Counted from the stretch's first letter, positions 17,243 to 27,102 are shown. The stretch is DNA of 64,000 nt from Rhodocytophaga aerolata (GCF_030503435.1 NZ_JAUKPO010000023.1:49972-113971), one strand, 5' to 3'. Numbers and translations are program-made. Notes: generated from the letters alone by a model not told the origin.

Positions 17243-17741
17243 TCTTTTATATAGACCATAGCCTCTTTTCTACAGAAACCTATTTCCCGGTCTTGTATTG
17301 ATATAGGTTGACAAAATTCATCCTATAATCGTGTTTTAAAATCAAAGGGCTTGAAGGATGAAAATAACCATTTATGAGTCTTATCCTTCACATATTTTAT
17401 TTTCCCTCCCGCCCCATTTGTTCAGTATCAAGAAAGGGGGAGTCATTTTAACCACCCGTTTACTTTATGGTTAAATGCTATGTTTAGACTTATACAAAAT
17501 AGCTTTACCCAATGGCCATCTTTAGGATGAAAGTCCAACTGGACATCCTCTAAAATTCTACAGCATGGAAAAAGAGTTAAGGTAGTAGCCTGTTCCTTAA
17601 GTTTGAGATATTGAAGTTAGAGTATTTACTTTTTTACTTTCTATAATCTCTTTTTGGTTGGTAAGATTATCTCTGGCATTCCATAACAGAATTGTGATCA
17701 CTCGCATGTACTAGAAAGCTATTGCTTCCTCCAAGTGGCTA
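17243..17741. other. Intergenic region with a dyad and a repeat copy
   Basis: No gene is supported in these ~500 bases. They hold the upstream region of the MalT-like gene, the 17-bp repeat at 17424-17440, and a dyad at 17523-17548 made of the perfect core GTCCAACTGGAC with outer arms AGGAT and ATCCT separated by a GAAA bulge on one side. Confidence 0.5.
17424..17440 (+). repeat. Dispersed 17-bp repeat, copy 2 (uninterrupted)
   Basis: AGTATCAAGAAAGGGGG is identical to 3762-3778, where it is the insertion point of the IS1182 element. As in copy 1, a C-rich run (CCCTCCCGCCCC) lies just upstream and could pair with the G run. Confidence 0.6.
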
Positions 17742-18005
17742 TCAGTTACATCTCTGCAGCCTGTTATTAATCTCTTCACTCATAGATGTGTAGAACAGCG
17801 GGTGCAGTTTTTGTGCTTGTAGCTGGCCTAGAAGAAGCTGCTTGGACAAAATTAACTCTTGTTTGCTCATCTGCCCAACAGCTGAGCTAAACTTGTTGAG
17901 GGAGTTGACTATTTGCTGAATGCAAATTTGGTATTCTTGCCTAAAGAGTTCATCAGGACTGAGTCTAGTTACTAACGCTGTATCAGGATGGATAGGATGA
18001 GCCAT
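17742..18005 (-). CDS. Hypothetical helical protein
   Basis: This 87-residue frame has a plausible amphipathic helical composition (RLSPDELFRQEYQICIQQIV, NKFSSAVGQMSKQELILSKQ, LLLGQLQAQKLHPLF). It lacks signal peptide or membrane segments. It is not recognised. It shares strand, size class and isolation with the small gene at 18514-18762. Support is only composition and open frame. Confidence 0.4.
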   Translation of the reverse strand: MAHPIHPDTALVTRLSPDELFRQEYQICIQQIVNSLNKFSSAVGQMSKQELILSKQLLLGQLQAQKLHPLFYTSMSEEINNRLQRCN

Positions 18006-18513
18006 GGGTAGTAGAGTATGAGGTAGTTCCTTTTTAGAAGGTTAACTCCCTTTTCCTTCCCATTGTTTTTGGCAGGAGTTTATGAAAGCGAAAAAATAGT
18101 CAATACCTGTTGAGGGAAGGTAAATTCCCCTTCTCTTTAACCTAATAGCAAGCTCTTTTAATTATGTGATTCTGCTTTGCATCTGGCCCAACATTAAGAG
18201 CCTGTCAATCATCTTCAAAAATAGTTTGCTCGCTATTCAGTTCTCAAGGAGTTCACCGGATTCATCAAGGCTGCTCATAATGACTGCTAAGATAAGTAGG
18301 ATAAGACCAATTGTTTCTACTACTTCTATCATGATAAATCTTGAGAAAGAAAAGGAGCAACTAGGATCGCTGAGGCGTCTTGCAAAGGATGAGCAACGGC
18401 TCCCAGTTATGCTGCCAGTCCCAATTCAGATAGTCCTTGTGGTAGCTACTCTATCCCTATGCTACCTATCTGCATAGGAAGGAAAGGCGAAGCACCTCCG
18501 CTATGCATCCGCT
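18006..18513. other. Intergenic region, no supported gene
   Basis: Frames exist on both strands (for example a 103-residue plus-strand frame at 18166-18477), but composition is not protein-like and nothing is recognised. No repeat or RNA was identified. Confidence 0.4.
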
Positions 18514-18762
18514 CTATCCTACTAATAAATGATTTTCAACGTAAGCCATCCCAGTAGCTGTAAGGCTGATATGGATCCCTTCTTTAAGCTCATTTATGCT
18601 AATGTAAGGACTAAGCAAATGAATAAATTTCATATCCTCTCCCTGCTTCCTGTAAATATGAAGCGCTTGCATGAGGTATTTTAAGATGATTGGGGTTTTT
18701 GCGGCTTTCTGATGCTGATAAAGTCTTTTCAGGATCAAATCACGTTTATGGGCTTGGTTCAT
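18514..18762 (-). CDS. Hypothetical small protein with winged-helix-like pattern
   Basis: The 82-residue frame begins MNQAHKRDLILKRLYQHQKA and ends SLTATGMAYVENHLL. The order helix, helix, HLLSPYISINELKEG, then a strand leading to LTATGMAYVENHLL resembles the recognition-helix and wing of small winged-helix proteins (compare LTxxGxxYLE closings). This is suggestive only. The strong terminator at 18887-18920 lies upstream of its start, separating it from the PUL. Function unknown. Confidence 0.45.
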   Translation of the reverse strand: MNQAHKRDLILKRLYQHQKAAKTPIILKYLMQALHIYRKQGEDMKFIHLLSPYISINELKEGIHISLTATGMAYVENHLLVG

Positions 18763-18886
18763 AGAGGTTAAGGTTTTACTAATATGCCTCCTTTTAGCAT
18801 AGCTTTAGCCTGCATATCTGTTATGAAAACAGGCGAAAAAATTGACTTACATTTTTCAATTATAAGTAAAACCAGCTAACGCTCCT

Positions 18887-18920
18887 TAAAAAAAAGACTC
18901 CTCTGCAGGAGTCTTTTTTT
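18887..18920. terminator. Bidirectional rho-independent terminator
   Basis: The stem GACTCCT / AGGAGTC with loop CTGC is flanked by an A run on the left and a T run on the right (18896-18913 core). It can therefore terminate in both directions. It lies downstream of the minus-strand sulfatase operon, whose last gene ends at 19049, and marks the 3' boundary of the PUL. Confidence 0.85.
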
Positions 18921-19048
18921 ACAAGATGTCAATAAATTTAGTGTTTTTTTTACTGATAAAATCCATACAATGGTTAAATACATCACCTAATGTAGGCAGG
19001 CTTGGCAAAGCATGCAAAGGGCCTAAAGTTAAGTTTGTCCTTTTTACT

Positions 19049-20461
19049 TTATTTTACTTTTTTCTTAAGTTCTTGATAGCGACTTTGCATCTTTTTTAGC
19101 TTTACAGCATACGCCTGGTTTTCTGCTAGATTTTGTTTTTCATAAGGATCTTTTTTTAAATCATACAGTTCTTCATACCCATGTTCAATAAACTTCATAT
19201 ATTTTAGATCTATACTAACGACACCTTCTACTTGTGGGATACCGGGGCTTCCCATGAAGGTGTGCTCATAGAAGAAATCCTTACGGGCTACTGTTTCATC
19301 TCTTTGGTTTACTAATTGCATCAGATCGATACCCTGCATGTCTTTCGGAGCGCTAACTCCGGCCATGCTAAGAATAGTAGGGGCTATATCTACATTTAAT
19401 GCTATCTGTTCAGGTGTTTTTCCTTTCATTGTTTTTCCTTTCCTTGGATCATATATAAGTAAGGGAACCCGGATAGATTCTTCATGGCCATACCATTTAC
19501 CTTCCATGCCGTGTTCGCCTAGGTAAAAGCCATTATCGCCTGTAAAGATGATAATTGTATTGTCGACTATTCCTTGCTTCTTTAATTGTTCCCGTATTTT
19601 TCCCACTACTTCGTCTACACCCGTAATGAGCCTGTAATAATTTTTCACCGTTGCCTGATGCAGCTCAGGGGTAGAAAAAAGCGGCTTCCACCGTTTTCTA
19701 GCAATGTTGGTATCTGTGCGAAAAAACTCAGGGAAGCTATTCCAGTATTTGGGATCAGCCGTTTCGGGTACGGGCATGGTTTCTTTTGCATATAATTCCT
19801 TAAACCGTTCCTGCACAATAAACCTGGGTGGATCTCCATCTTGCTCATGGGGTGCTTTAAAGCTTACTGACAGGCAAAAAGGACTATCTGCTTTCCCAGC
19901 AAACTGAGTAAGAAACATGCTTACATCTTTAGCCACTTTATCGGTATGATGAATAAAATTTCCTTCTTCATCAATCATTTCATAGTCTGGCTGACCTTTA
20001 TTGGTACATGCCCAGAAATCGTATTGCTCGTTGGGTTGGTCTTTAGGATTGCCTACGCCATATTTGCCTATAAAGCCTACTTTGTATCCTGCCTCTTTTA
20101 ATAACATAGGGTAGGTTTTCTTTAATGCCTCGGAGCTAAAGCTGGTAGCAAAATCTTCGATCTTATGCCTGGATTGGTACTGCCCGCTTAATAAGCTAGC
20201 CCTGCTTACCGCGCAAATGGCTGTTGTCACATAGGCATTGCGAAACATAATCCCATCGCCTGCTAATTTATCTAAATGGGGCGTTTGAATGATCTTGTTA
20301 CCCATCGCTCCCAGCGCATCCCAGCGATGATCATCGGTAAGAATAAAAATGATGTTGGGCTTCTCAGGCTTTTTCTGTTGGTAAGAAAAACAGGCCCTTG
20401 GTATCATCAGGATGAATGATAGAATTACTAGGGCTGCTATTGGTCGTTTAATTATTTTCAC
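19049..20461 (-). CDS. Secreted sulfatase (type I, formylglycine-dependent)
   Basis: The 470-residue exported enzyme has a hydrophobic N-terminus (IAALVILSFILMIPRACFS). Sulfatase motifs follow: metal-binding ILTDDHRWD (D43, D44), the active-site signature ICAVSRASLLSGQY with Cys83 to be converted to formylglycine, KVGFIGKYG, and GDNGFYLGEHGMEGKW. It would hydrolyse sulfate esters of a glycan in the periplasm or at the surface. The usual C-x-P/A-x-R motif reads C-A-V-S-R here, so the third position is Val; the Cys and Arg are kept. It is the last gene of the SusC/SusD operon and has its own palindromic operator upstream. Confidence 0.93.
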   Translation of the reverse strand: MKIIKRPIAALVILSFILMIPRACFSYQQKKPEKPNIIFILTDDHRWDALGAMGNKIIQTPHLDKLAGDGIMFRNAYVTTAICAVSRASLLSGQYQSRHKIEDFATSFSSEALKKTYPMLLKEAGYKVGFIGKYGVGNPKDQPNEQYDFWACTNKGQPDYEMIDEEGNFIHHTDKVAKDVSMFLTQFAGKADSPFCLSVSFKAPHEQDGDPPRFIVQERFKELYAKETMPVPETADPKYWNSFPEFFRTDTNIARKRWKPLFSTPELHQATVKNYYRLITGVDEVVGKIREQLKKQGIVDNTIIIFTGDNGFYLGEHGMEGKWYGHEESIRVPLLIYDPRKGKTMKGKTPEQIALNVDIAPTILSMAGVSAPKDMQGIDLMQLVNQRDETVARKDFFYEHTFMGSPGIPQVEGVVSIDLKYMKFIEHGYEELYDLKKDPYEKQNLAENQAYAVKLKKMQSRYQELKKKVK

Positions 20462-20494
20462 AAGCTGTAAGTTTTGAATGAGTAAATTTTAGTA

Positions 20495-20508
20495 AGTAAT
20501 CGATTACT
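20495..20508. promoter_or_regulatory. LacI-type operator-like palindrome
   Basis: AGTAATCGATTACT is a perfect 14-bp palindrome centred on CG, the shape expected for LacI/GalR-family operators. It lies 34 bases upstream of the last sulfatase gene, in the 135-bp gap behind the other sulfatase. No LacI-family gene is in the window, so the regulator would be encoded elsewhere. Confidence 0.4.
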
Positions 20509-20596
20509 AAAATCACAGGTTTAATAGATTATTGATATAGGATTTCAATTTCTTCTCCTTTAAGATAAGGATTACTTACCTGGCTAGAGAAAGGGC

Positions 20597-22051
20597 TCAC
20601 TCAACTATCTTCTTGCCTTCGTAATTAACCGTTTGATAGGGAACGGTTTCTGTTTCATCCACCACATACTTCCATTTTTTTACATACTCCATTCCCGGCC
20701 TGAATTCATCTTTGCGTTGTTTTAGGGTTTCTGTTAACATTTTCTCCAGCTTCTTTTGGGTTTGTGCATGTGCTGGATTTCCAATCAGGTTGGTTAACTG
20801 AAAGGGATCTTTGATATTATCAAATAAGAGCCATGCCCCTTTCAGATCTTTTACATAGGTGTACTGAGTGGTTACAATGCCCCTATATTCCCGGCCTCCT
20901 TTTCCCCGGTTCCACTGGCCAAAAGGTTGCACGCACGATATGAGAGTATGGGTAACCTGGTCTTTTTTAGTACCTTTTAACACCTCTGAAAAATCTACTC
21001 CTTCCACAGAAGGAGGAATAGATAAACCAGACAAGCTTAGTAAGGTCGGCATAATATCTGGTGAGTTTAACAAGATGGAGGAAGTTTTGGGGCCATTACC
21101 AAACACTGCCGGGTAATGAATTAAAAAGGGCACCCGGATGCTTTCGGCATAGGGTTGCTGTTTATTCCAGGAACCATGGGCTCCCAGTAAATCGCCATGG
21201 TCAGCCGTGAAGACAAGGATGGTATTTTTTTCTATGCCAGCGTCTTGTATAGTTTGCCATATTTTCCCGATATACTCATCAATAGCGCTCATGTGGGAAT
21301 AATACCCAATCAGGTCTTTTTTTACTTTTTCCCGGTTTTCAGCAGGTACATTGGGATTGATCTCCATACTCTTGTTTTCATACATTTTGCGGTACTTTTC
21401 TGGGGCTGAATGATAGGGATCATGTGGAGGCCCCAGAGAAAGAAACAAGGTAAAGGGCCTGTCACTTTTCGCCTGCCCGCTAATGTATTGGCAAGCATCG
21501 TTGCTCTGGGCAATTACATCATATCCCTCCCAAAATAGTTTTTTATCCGAGTCTCCGCTGTAATAAGCCGATTGGTTGTAGTTATGGCTACATTCCAGGG
21601 CTTTCCAGTACTCAAACCCCTGCCTGCGGTTTTTCGGAATATAGCTGCTCCGGCCATGTCCATCGATGTGCCACTTTCCAATAAAACCGGTAGTATATCC
21701 ATTATTCTTATACACTTTGGCAATGGTTGTTTGGGAGGTATCCAGCATGACATCATTCATGAATACGCCAGTTGTCAGCGGATACTTGCCTGTCATTAAG
21801 GAAGCCCGGAAAGGCGTGCATACGGGCATACCTGAAACCGCATTTTTAATATTGACGCTTCTTTCCGCTAGCCGGTCCAAATTAGGGGTGATGGCATTTT
21901 TATCTCCTGAATAGCCGGTGGCTTGTGCCCGCCATTGGTCTACGATAATCACCACAACATTCGGCCTTTGTGGGTTCTGCCACATACCTGCGTAAAGCAA
22001 CATAGGGGTGATGAATAATAAACCGGCAAGAATTATATGTCTCTTCTTCAT
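20597..22051 (-). CDS. Secreted sulfatase (type I, formylglycine-dependent)
   Basis: The 484-residue sulfatase has a signal peptide (IILAGLLFITPMLLYAG). Metal ligands are in VIIVDQWRAQATGYSG and TADHGDLLGAHG. The canonical signature PVCTPFRASLMTGKYP carries Cys78 for formylglycine formation, followed by TTGFIGKWHIDGHG. It is distinct from the adjacent sulfatase, sharing only family motifs, so the two probably attack different sulfate positions. The gene follows SusD by 24 bases in the same direction. An anaerobic (anSME-type) or aerobic maturase must exist elsewhere; none is in the window. Confidence 0.93.
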   Translation of the reverse strand: MKKRHIILAGLLFITPMLLYAGMWQNPQRPNVVVIIVDQWRAQATGYSGDKNAITPNLDRLAERSVNIKNAVSGMPVCTPFRASLMTGKYPLTTGVFMNDVMLDTSQTTIAKVYKNNGYTTGFIGKWHIDGHGRSSYIPKNRRQGFEYWKALECSHNYNQSAYYSGDSDKKLFWEGYDVIAQSNDACQYISGQAKSDRPFTLFLSLGPPHDPYHSAPEKYRKMYENKSMEINPNVPAENREKVKKDLIGYYSHMSAIDEYIGKIWQTIQDAGIEKNTILVFTADHGDLLGAHGSWNKQQPYAESIRVPFLIHYPAVFGNGPKTSSILLNSPDIMPTLLSLSGLSIPPSVEGVDFSEVLKGTKKDQVTHTLISCVQPFGQWNRGKGGREYRGIVTTQYTYVKDLKGAWLLFDNIKDPFQLTNLIGNPAHAQTQKKLEKMLTETLKQRKDEFRPGMEYVKKWKYVVDETETVPYQTVNYEGKKIVE

Positions 22052-22075
22052 ATGTATTTCTTTAAAATTAAAAAC

Positions 22076-23554
22076 TTAATATCCCGGATTCTGCGCCAAT
22101 TGATTGATTAGAATTTGTTCTTGTGGAATGGGCGCTAAGAGTTTAAAAGGTGCCATTTCATAGGAAGCAGCATAGAGAAAGGATTTTTTTGCTTTCTCTC
22201 GTGCACCATGAGCGGCTAGTACTTCCAAGGCTTTCCCTGTCCGTTTCAGATCATACCAGCGCTGATTTTCAAAACAAAATTCCACTTGGCGTTCCTTGGC
22301 AATCAGGCTTTGGAGGGATGTCTGGTCATACCCAGTTAAAGGTACAGTTAAGCCCGCCCTGTCTCGAACTTGCTGCACATACCCAATGGCTTCACCTGTA
22401 CGGCCTTGTTGGTTGAGCGCTTCTGCATACATGAGCAGTACGTCTGAATAGCGCAATACTGGCAAATTATCGCCGGTGCGGTCGTCGGTGGCTGTTTGCG
22501 GGGGCTGGTACTTGCCACAATAGGGAATAGGGCGTACCACGGCATCCCAATCCCTGCCATTCCAGTATTTGATAGAGACATCTTTGCGTAAATCTCCTGG
22601 CTCAAAGGCATTAATCAAATCTTCCGTAGGCTGGTTCCACCCGCCGCCTACCAGGTTTATATTGGGACGGGTGGTAACTGCGCCACCTGAGGTCCAGGGA
22701 GCAAACCAGAAAATAAACCGGTTGGCAAGTTCTACGCTATTTTCTGAGTATTGAATAGCAAAGATAGTTTCTTTAAAATCTTTACTCGCCGGATTGAAAA
22801 GACTGGCATAATCAGATAACAGGGCATACTTTCCAGAGGCCATCACCGGTTTTAGTGCCTGCTCAGCTTCCGCGTACCGTTGTGTGGTCAGGTATACTTT
22901 TCCTAACAAAGCCTGTGCAGCCCCTATACTAGCCCTACCTTCTTCGGCTACATCTGCTGCACTGGCAAATTGAGTAACCGCCTCATTTAAATCACGGATG
23001 ATACTTTCATATACCTCTTCTTCAGTCGATCTTTTTATATCTATCGCTTCTTGGGCTGTAATTGGTTTTAATACCAAGGGCACCCCACCAAACTGGCGAA
23101 CTAAGTTAAAATAATACAAGGCCCGTAGAAACAATGCTTCTCCACTACTACGTGCCTTATAAGATTCCTTAGACCAGCTTACGCCAGGCCGCTCAATTTC
23201 ACTGAGCAGTTTATTGCACCGGGTAATTCCGTTATAGGACAAGTTCCAGAAATTAGCATAAGCTACATTGTTAGAGGCCAGAATAAACTGATCAATGACG
23301 CCTTTTGAGGCTTCACCAGTAGCCGTGTTGTATTGGAAGCTGGCATTATCTGAAGGAAGTTCAGCCATTACCCAGTGTTCTACTTTTTCATAATCACGCA
23401 TAGGTACATAACAGCCATTGGCCAGCAGAATAAATTCGGCTTCTGACTGATAAAAATTACCTTCGCTTAAGGTTGACTCCGGATATATTTCCAGAAAGTC
23501 ATCTGAACAGGCTGTAAGGAAATAAAGGGCTAGTATATAAAGTATTTTTTTCAT
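22076..23554 (-). CDS. SusD/RagB-family nutrient-binding outer-membrane lipoprotein
   Basis: The 492-residue lipoprotein has signal peptide ILYILALYFLTACSD with lipobox Cys near residue 16. It has the usual SusD layout: N-terminal FLEIYPESTLSEGNFYQSEAEF, TPR helices (ALFLRALYYFNLVRQFGGVPLV; ASIGAAQALLGKVYLTTQRY) and the C-terminal RYSDVLLMYAEALNQQGRTG with the closing VEFCFENQRWYDLKRTGKAL. It forms the lid of the SusCD glycan importer with the TonB-dependent receptor 77 bases upstream. The ligand is probably the sulfated glycan on which the two downstream sulfatases act. Confidence 0.95.
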   Translation of the reverse strand: MKKILYILALYFLTACSDDFLEIYPESTLSEGNFYQSEAEFILLANGCYVPMRDYEKVEHWVMAELPSDNASFQYNTATGEASKGVIDQFILASNNVAYANFWNLSYNGITRCNKLLSEIERPGVSWSKESYKARSSGEALFLRALYYFNLVRQFGGVPLVLKPITAQEAIDIKRSTEEEVYESIIRDLNEAVTQFASAADVAEEGRASIGAAQALLGKVYLTTQRYAEAEQALKPVMASGKYALLSDYASLFNPASKDFKETIFAIQYSENSVELANRFIFWFAPWTSGGAVTTRPNINLVGGGWNQPTEDLINAFEPGDLRKDVSIKYWNGRDWDAVVRPIPYCGKYQPPQTATDDRTGDNLPVLRYSDVLLMYAEALNQQGRTGEAIGYVQQVRDRAGLTVPLTGYDQTSLQSLIAKERQVEFCFENQRWYDLKRTGKALEVLAAHGAREKAKKSFLYAASYEMAPFKLLAPIPQEQILINQLAQNPGY

Positions 23555-23631
23555 TGGTTGGGGAGTTAACTTGAATATTTAATGGAATAAATGCAGGTTA
23601 ATAGACAGATTTCATAGGAAACCACTAAATT

Positions 23632-26600
23632 TTAAAAAGACAAATTGATTCCCAGAGAACTGGTTCTGGCCAGTGGATAAGAAGATATGTCAAATCCTGG
23701 AGCCAGGGTATTGCTTACATTAGCACTTTGTGCTTCCGGATTAGCTCCTCCATAGCTGGTAAACATGGCTAAATTCTGAACCGTCAGGTATAGCCGGCAG
23801 TTTTTGACAAACCTGGTAGTTGCCATCCATTTTTCGGGTAGTGTATATCCCAGCGTAAGATTAGCAATCCGCAGGTAGGAGGCATCTTCTACCCACAGGT
23901 TGGAAACCCGATGACCTAAACTAGGGGTAAGGATGGGAACCCCATAATGCCTGCCATCTCCCGGCTGATCCGGCGTGCGCCAGCGGTTGGTCCATTCCTG
24001 GCTAACATTAAAGAATCCTTGCAAATTATCTATGCTTTGACGTAAGCCATTCATTACCTGGCCACCAGACTGCCCATTGAGAATCACATTCAGGTTAAAT
24101 CCTTTATAAGAAAAACTATTGGTGAATCCGAAAATAAAGTCAGGATGTGGACTTCCAATGATGGTGTAATCCAGCAGATCGTTAATAATACCATCTCCAT
24201 TGATGTCTTTGTACTTTACATTGCCTTCGTATACCTGCGGTGTTTTAACGATAGTCGGATTCTCCATGTCCTCGGCTGTATACAATCCTTCAAATACATA
24301 TCCGAAAAACTGGCCAATGGGCTTTCCCACAACTGAGATGTGGGTAGGATTGCTGTCATTGTTTCCAGCTAAGATCTGGGCTCCATTTTCATTAAGGGAA
24401 AGAATTTTATTCCGGTTAAAGGCTACGTTCATATTCAGGTCCCAGGTAAATTTGCCTGCTAACGGTGTGGCACCCAGAGCTATCTCCACACCCTGGTTGC
24501 GGATATTGCCTTGATTCACCGTCTGCGAATTAAACCCGGTGATGGCCGGAATTACATTGTTGAGCAGCATGTTCATGCTTTTGCGGTGATAATAATCTAC
24601 TGCCAGCGTTAACCGGTTATTAAATAAGCCAACATCCACGCCAGCATCTATCTGATTGGATTCTTCCCAGGTTAAGAAAGGATTGGATAAACCCACACTG
24701 GATGCTGTTACCTGCCTGTTTCCGAAAACATAAGACCCCGCATTGATAGAAGCTAAGTGGGCATAATTTCCAATGTTGTTGTTCCCACTTTTTCCATAAC
24801 TCGCCCGTAACTTTAACTCATTGAGCAGGGGATTGTTTTTCAAAAACCCTTCTTCAGAAATCCGCCAGGCACCTGCTACAGACGGGAAAAGGGCATAGCG
24901 GTTTTCGGAGCCGAACCTGGAAGAACCATCCGAGCGAAAGGTAGCTGTTAACAAATACCGGTCTTTAAAACCATAGTTAACTCTACCCAGGTATGAGATC
25001 ATGCTCCACTGATTAACTCCTTCTCCCCAGGTACGGATGGCTTGTGCAGCATTGATTGTCTGGATCAGATCATTGGCATAGGGATCGGCACTTAGGTTAA
25101 TTACACTCGCGGTACTTTTCTGGGTGGTATAGCCTACCAGTGCATTAATACGGTGATTGCCAAACGTTTTATCGTAGGTAAGGGTATTTTCAATCAGCCA
25201 ATCGAAGCTTTCGCCTCTGTTGTTAGTAGATCGTGCAGTACCTGCAGCGGGTGGCCTGTTGGAAGCACCCACGGTACTAGGAACAAATTGACTGTACTTG
25301 GAGGTGGACCAAATCGTATTTAAGGATGTACGCAGCTTCAACTCGGGGATAATAGCCCATTCCACAAAGGCAAGGCCCAGGTTCTGGAAGTCTTTCTGAG
25401 CTTGTGTAGTTTCCCTGAGGACAAATAAGGGATTGGCAAAACTCCAGGCAGAATGGTATTTACTCTGAGGAGAAATTATATAGGGTTTTAATTGCCCATT
25501 CTCATCATAGGGTGAGGTTACCGGATTAGCCCAGTTACTTACGCCCAAAACATCTTCCCGGTTGGTATTGGTGTTGGTGCGGCTTTGCTGGATATAGGTC
25601 GGCTGAAGGGAGGCACCCACTTTGATGGATTTGCCGATATTAACGTCCATGCCCAGCTTACTGCTAAATCTTTCTAAACCTGTGTACTTCAAGGTGCCTT
25701 CCTGGTTAAAATAGCCAAGGCTAAAGTTGATACGCGATTCCTTGGTTCCTTTGAGTATATTGATGTTGTGATCTTGAATAACCGCTGTTTGCAGGAGCAG
25801 ATCATACCAGTCGGTACCATTTCCTATCATTTGTTCCGGATAGCGGTACTCTTCCGGATAGTCCTCCAAGGTAGCTTCTCTTTTTTCCCGTTGCCGCACC
25901 ACGATATTGATTTTATCGCGCTGCAACTCGGCAAACTCGCGTTGGTTCATCAGGTTGGGACGGCCTCTTTGTGGCACCTGCTGTATGCCCCGCATGGAAG
26001 ATACATTTACCTGCATTTGCTCATAGTCGCCTTTTTTGGTCGTAATCATCACAACACCATTGGCTCCGCGTGACCCGTAAATGGCTGTAGAGGATGCATC
26101 TTTCAACACGGTGACCGATTCAATATCATTAGGGCTGATAAATACTAGAGGATTTAGATTCTGGTTGAGCCCGGCGGAATAGGGCATTCCGTCCACCACA
26201 TATAAGGGCTCATTTCCGGCACCCAGCGAGCCGCTTCCACGTATTTTTACAGACGTGCCTGCGCCAGGTGCGCCGGATAGTTGTTGTATCTGCACACCAG
26301 CTACTTGTCCCACCATCTTCTGGTCAATGGTTGAAACGGGTACATTCCGGATCGCCTTTTGATCGATTGTGGCTACGGCTCCGGTTACATCCTGGGCTCG
26401 CTGCGTACCATAGCCGACAACCACTACTTCTGTCAGCGATTTTATATCCGGAAGTAAGGTGATGTTTATTTCCGCCTGGTTGTTAATGGCTACTTCCTGA
26501 GGCATATAGCCGATATAAGAAAACACCAATATGCCATTGCCATCTGGTACAGAAAGCGTATAGGCTCCATTTCCATCCGTTACTGTTCCATTAGAAGATC

Positions 26601-27102
26601 CTTTCAGCAGCACATTCACTCCAGGCAAGCCTTCTTTAGTATCCGAATCAATCACTCTTCCTGAAAGTGTAATCGCCTTCAGAGCTTTCTGAAGCAGACT
26701 AGTTGCCGGAACAGGCTTGTCTGTTTTTTCCTCTGCCTGCTTAATGATGTACTGGTTAGCAGAAGATTTGATTAATTTTAGTCCTAAGGCGTCTAAGGTA
26801 CGCTTGATAGCCTCCAGATTTTTAGCATCTTTTGCCTGTGCGCTTGTAATCCATTTGTTTTCCAGTAACAAAGGATCGTAGATAAAATGGATGTCTCGCC
26901 TGTTGCTGATGCCATGTAACCAATGCTGAACAGATAATTTTTCTTCTCCATTTTGCAAGGGTACATGCGTATTGGCTTCGGGCTTACTGAGCTTTGCTAC
27001 GAGCTTCTGCTGGGCATAGCCAGTAAGGAAGGGTGTGCAGACCATCATTAGAATAGCCACCAAGAATTTGGGGTTGAGGTGTAGTAAAAGGGTTGTTCTC
27101 AT
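23632..27102 (-). CDS. SusC/RagA-family TonB-dependent receptor with STN domain
   Basis: The 1156-residue outer-membrane transporter has a signal peptide (AILMMVCTPFLTGYAQ) and an STN signalling domain (about 50-120, including FIYDPLL and LDALGLKLIKSSANQYII). A carboxypeptidase-like beta-sandwich follows (TLSGRVIDSDTKEGLPGVNV), then the plug (EVVVVGYGTQRAQDVTGAV, SVKIRGSGSLGAGNEPLYVV) and a 22-strand barrel ending SSLGINLSF. The STN domain is the part that contacts a FecR-type anti-sigma factor, and that gene ends 4 bases upstream. It thus belongs to a transport-coupled sigma regulation loop, importing the glycan together with SusD. Confidence 0.96.
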   Translation of the reverse strand: MRTTLLLHLNPKFLVAILMMVCTPFLTGYAQQKLVAKLSKPEANTHVPLQNGEEKLSVQHWLHGISNRRDIHFIYDPLLLENKWITSAQAKDAKNLEAIKRTLDALGLKLIKSSANQYIIKQAEEKTDKPVPATSLLQKALKAITLSGRVIDSDTKEGLPGVNVLLKGSSNGTVTDGNGAYTLSVPDGNGILVFSYIGYMPQEVAINNQAEINITLLPDIKSLTEVVVVGYGTQRAQDVTGAVATIDQKAIRNVPVSTIDQKMVGQVAGVQIQQLSGAPGAGTSVKIRGSGSLGAGNEPLYVVDGMPYSAGLNQNLNPLVFISPNDIESVTVLKDASSTAIYGSRGANGVVMITTKKGDYEQMQVNVSSMRGIQQVPQRGRPNLMNQREFAELQRDKINIVVRQREKREATLEDYPEEYRYPEQMIGNGTDWYDLLLQTAVIQDHNINILKGTKESRINFSLGYFNQEGTLKYTGLERFSSKLGMDVNIGKSIKVGASLQPTYIQQSRTNTNTNREDVLGVSNWANPVTSPYDENGQLKPYIISPQSKYHSAWSFANPLFVLRETTQAQKDFQNLGLAFVEWAIIPELKLRTSLNTIWSTSKYSQFVPSTVGASNRPPAAGTARSTNNRGESFDWLIENTLTYDKTFGNHRINALVGYTTQKSTASVINLSADPYANDLIQTINAAQAIRTWGEGVNQWSMISYLGRVNYGFKDRYLLTATFRSDGSSRFGSENRYALFPSVAGAWRISEEGFLKNNPLLNELKLRASYGKSGNNNIGNYAHLASINAGSYVFGNRQVTASSVGLSNPFLTWEESNQIDAGVDVGLFNNRLTLAVDYYHRKSMNMLLNNVIPAITGFNSQTVNQGNIRNQGVEIALGATPLAGKFTWDLNMNVAFNRNKILSLNENGAQILAGNNDSNPTHISVVGKPIGQFFGYVFEGLYTAEDMENPTIVKTPQVYEGNVKYKDINGDGIINDLLDYTIIGSPHPDFIFGFTNSFSYKGFNLNVILNGQSGGQVMNGLRQSIDNLQGFFNVSQEWTNRWRTPDQPGDGRHYGVPILTPSLGHRVSNLWVEDASYLRIANLTLGYTLPEKWMATTRFVKNCRLYLTVQNLAMFTSYGGANPEAQSANVSNTLAPGFDISSYPLARTSSLGINLSF

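Noticed and set aside
18166..18477. 103-codon plus-strand open frame
   Set aside because: Composition is not protein-like, frames of similar length are open on the other strand, and nothing resembles a known fold.
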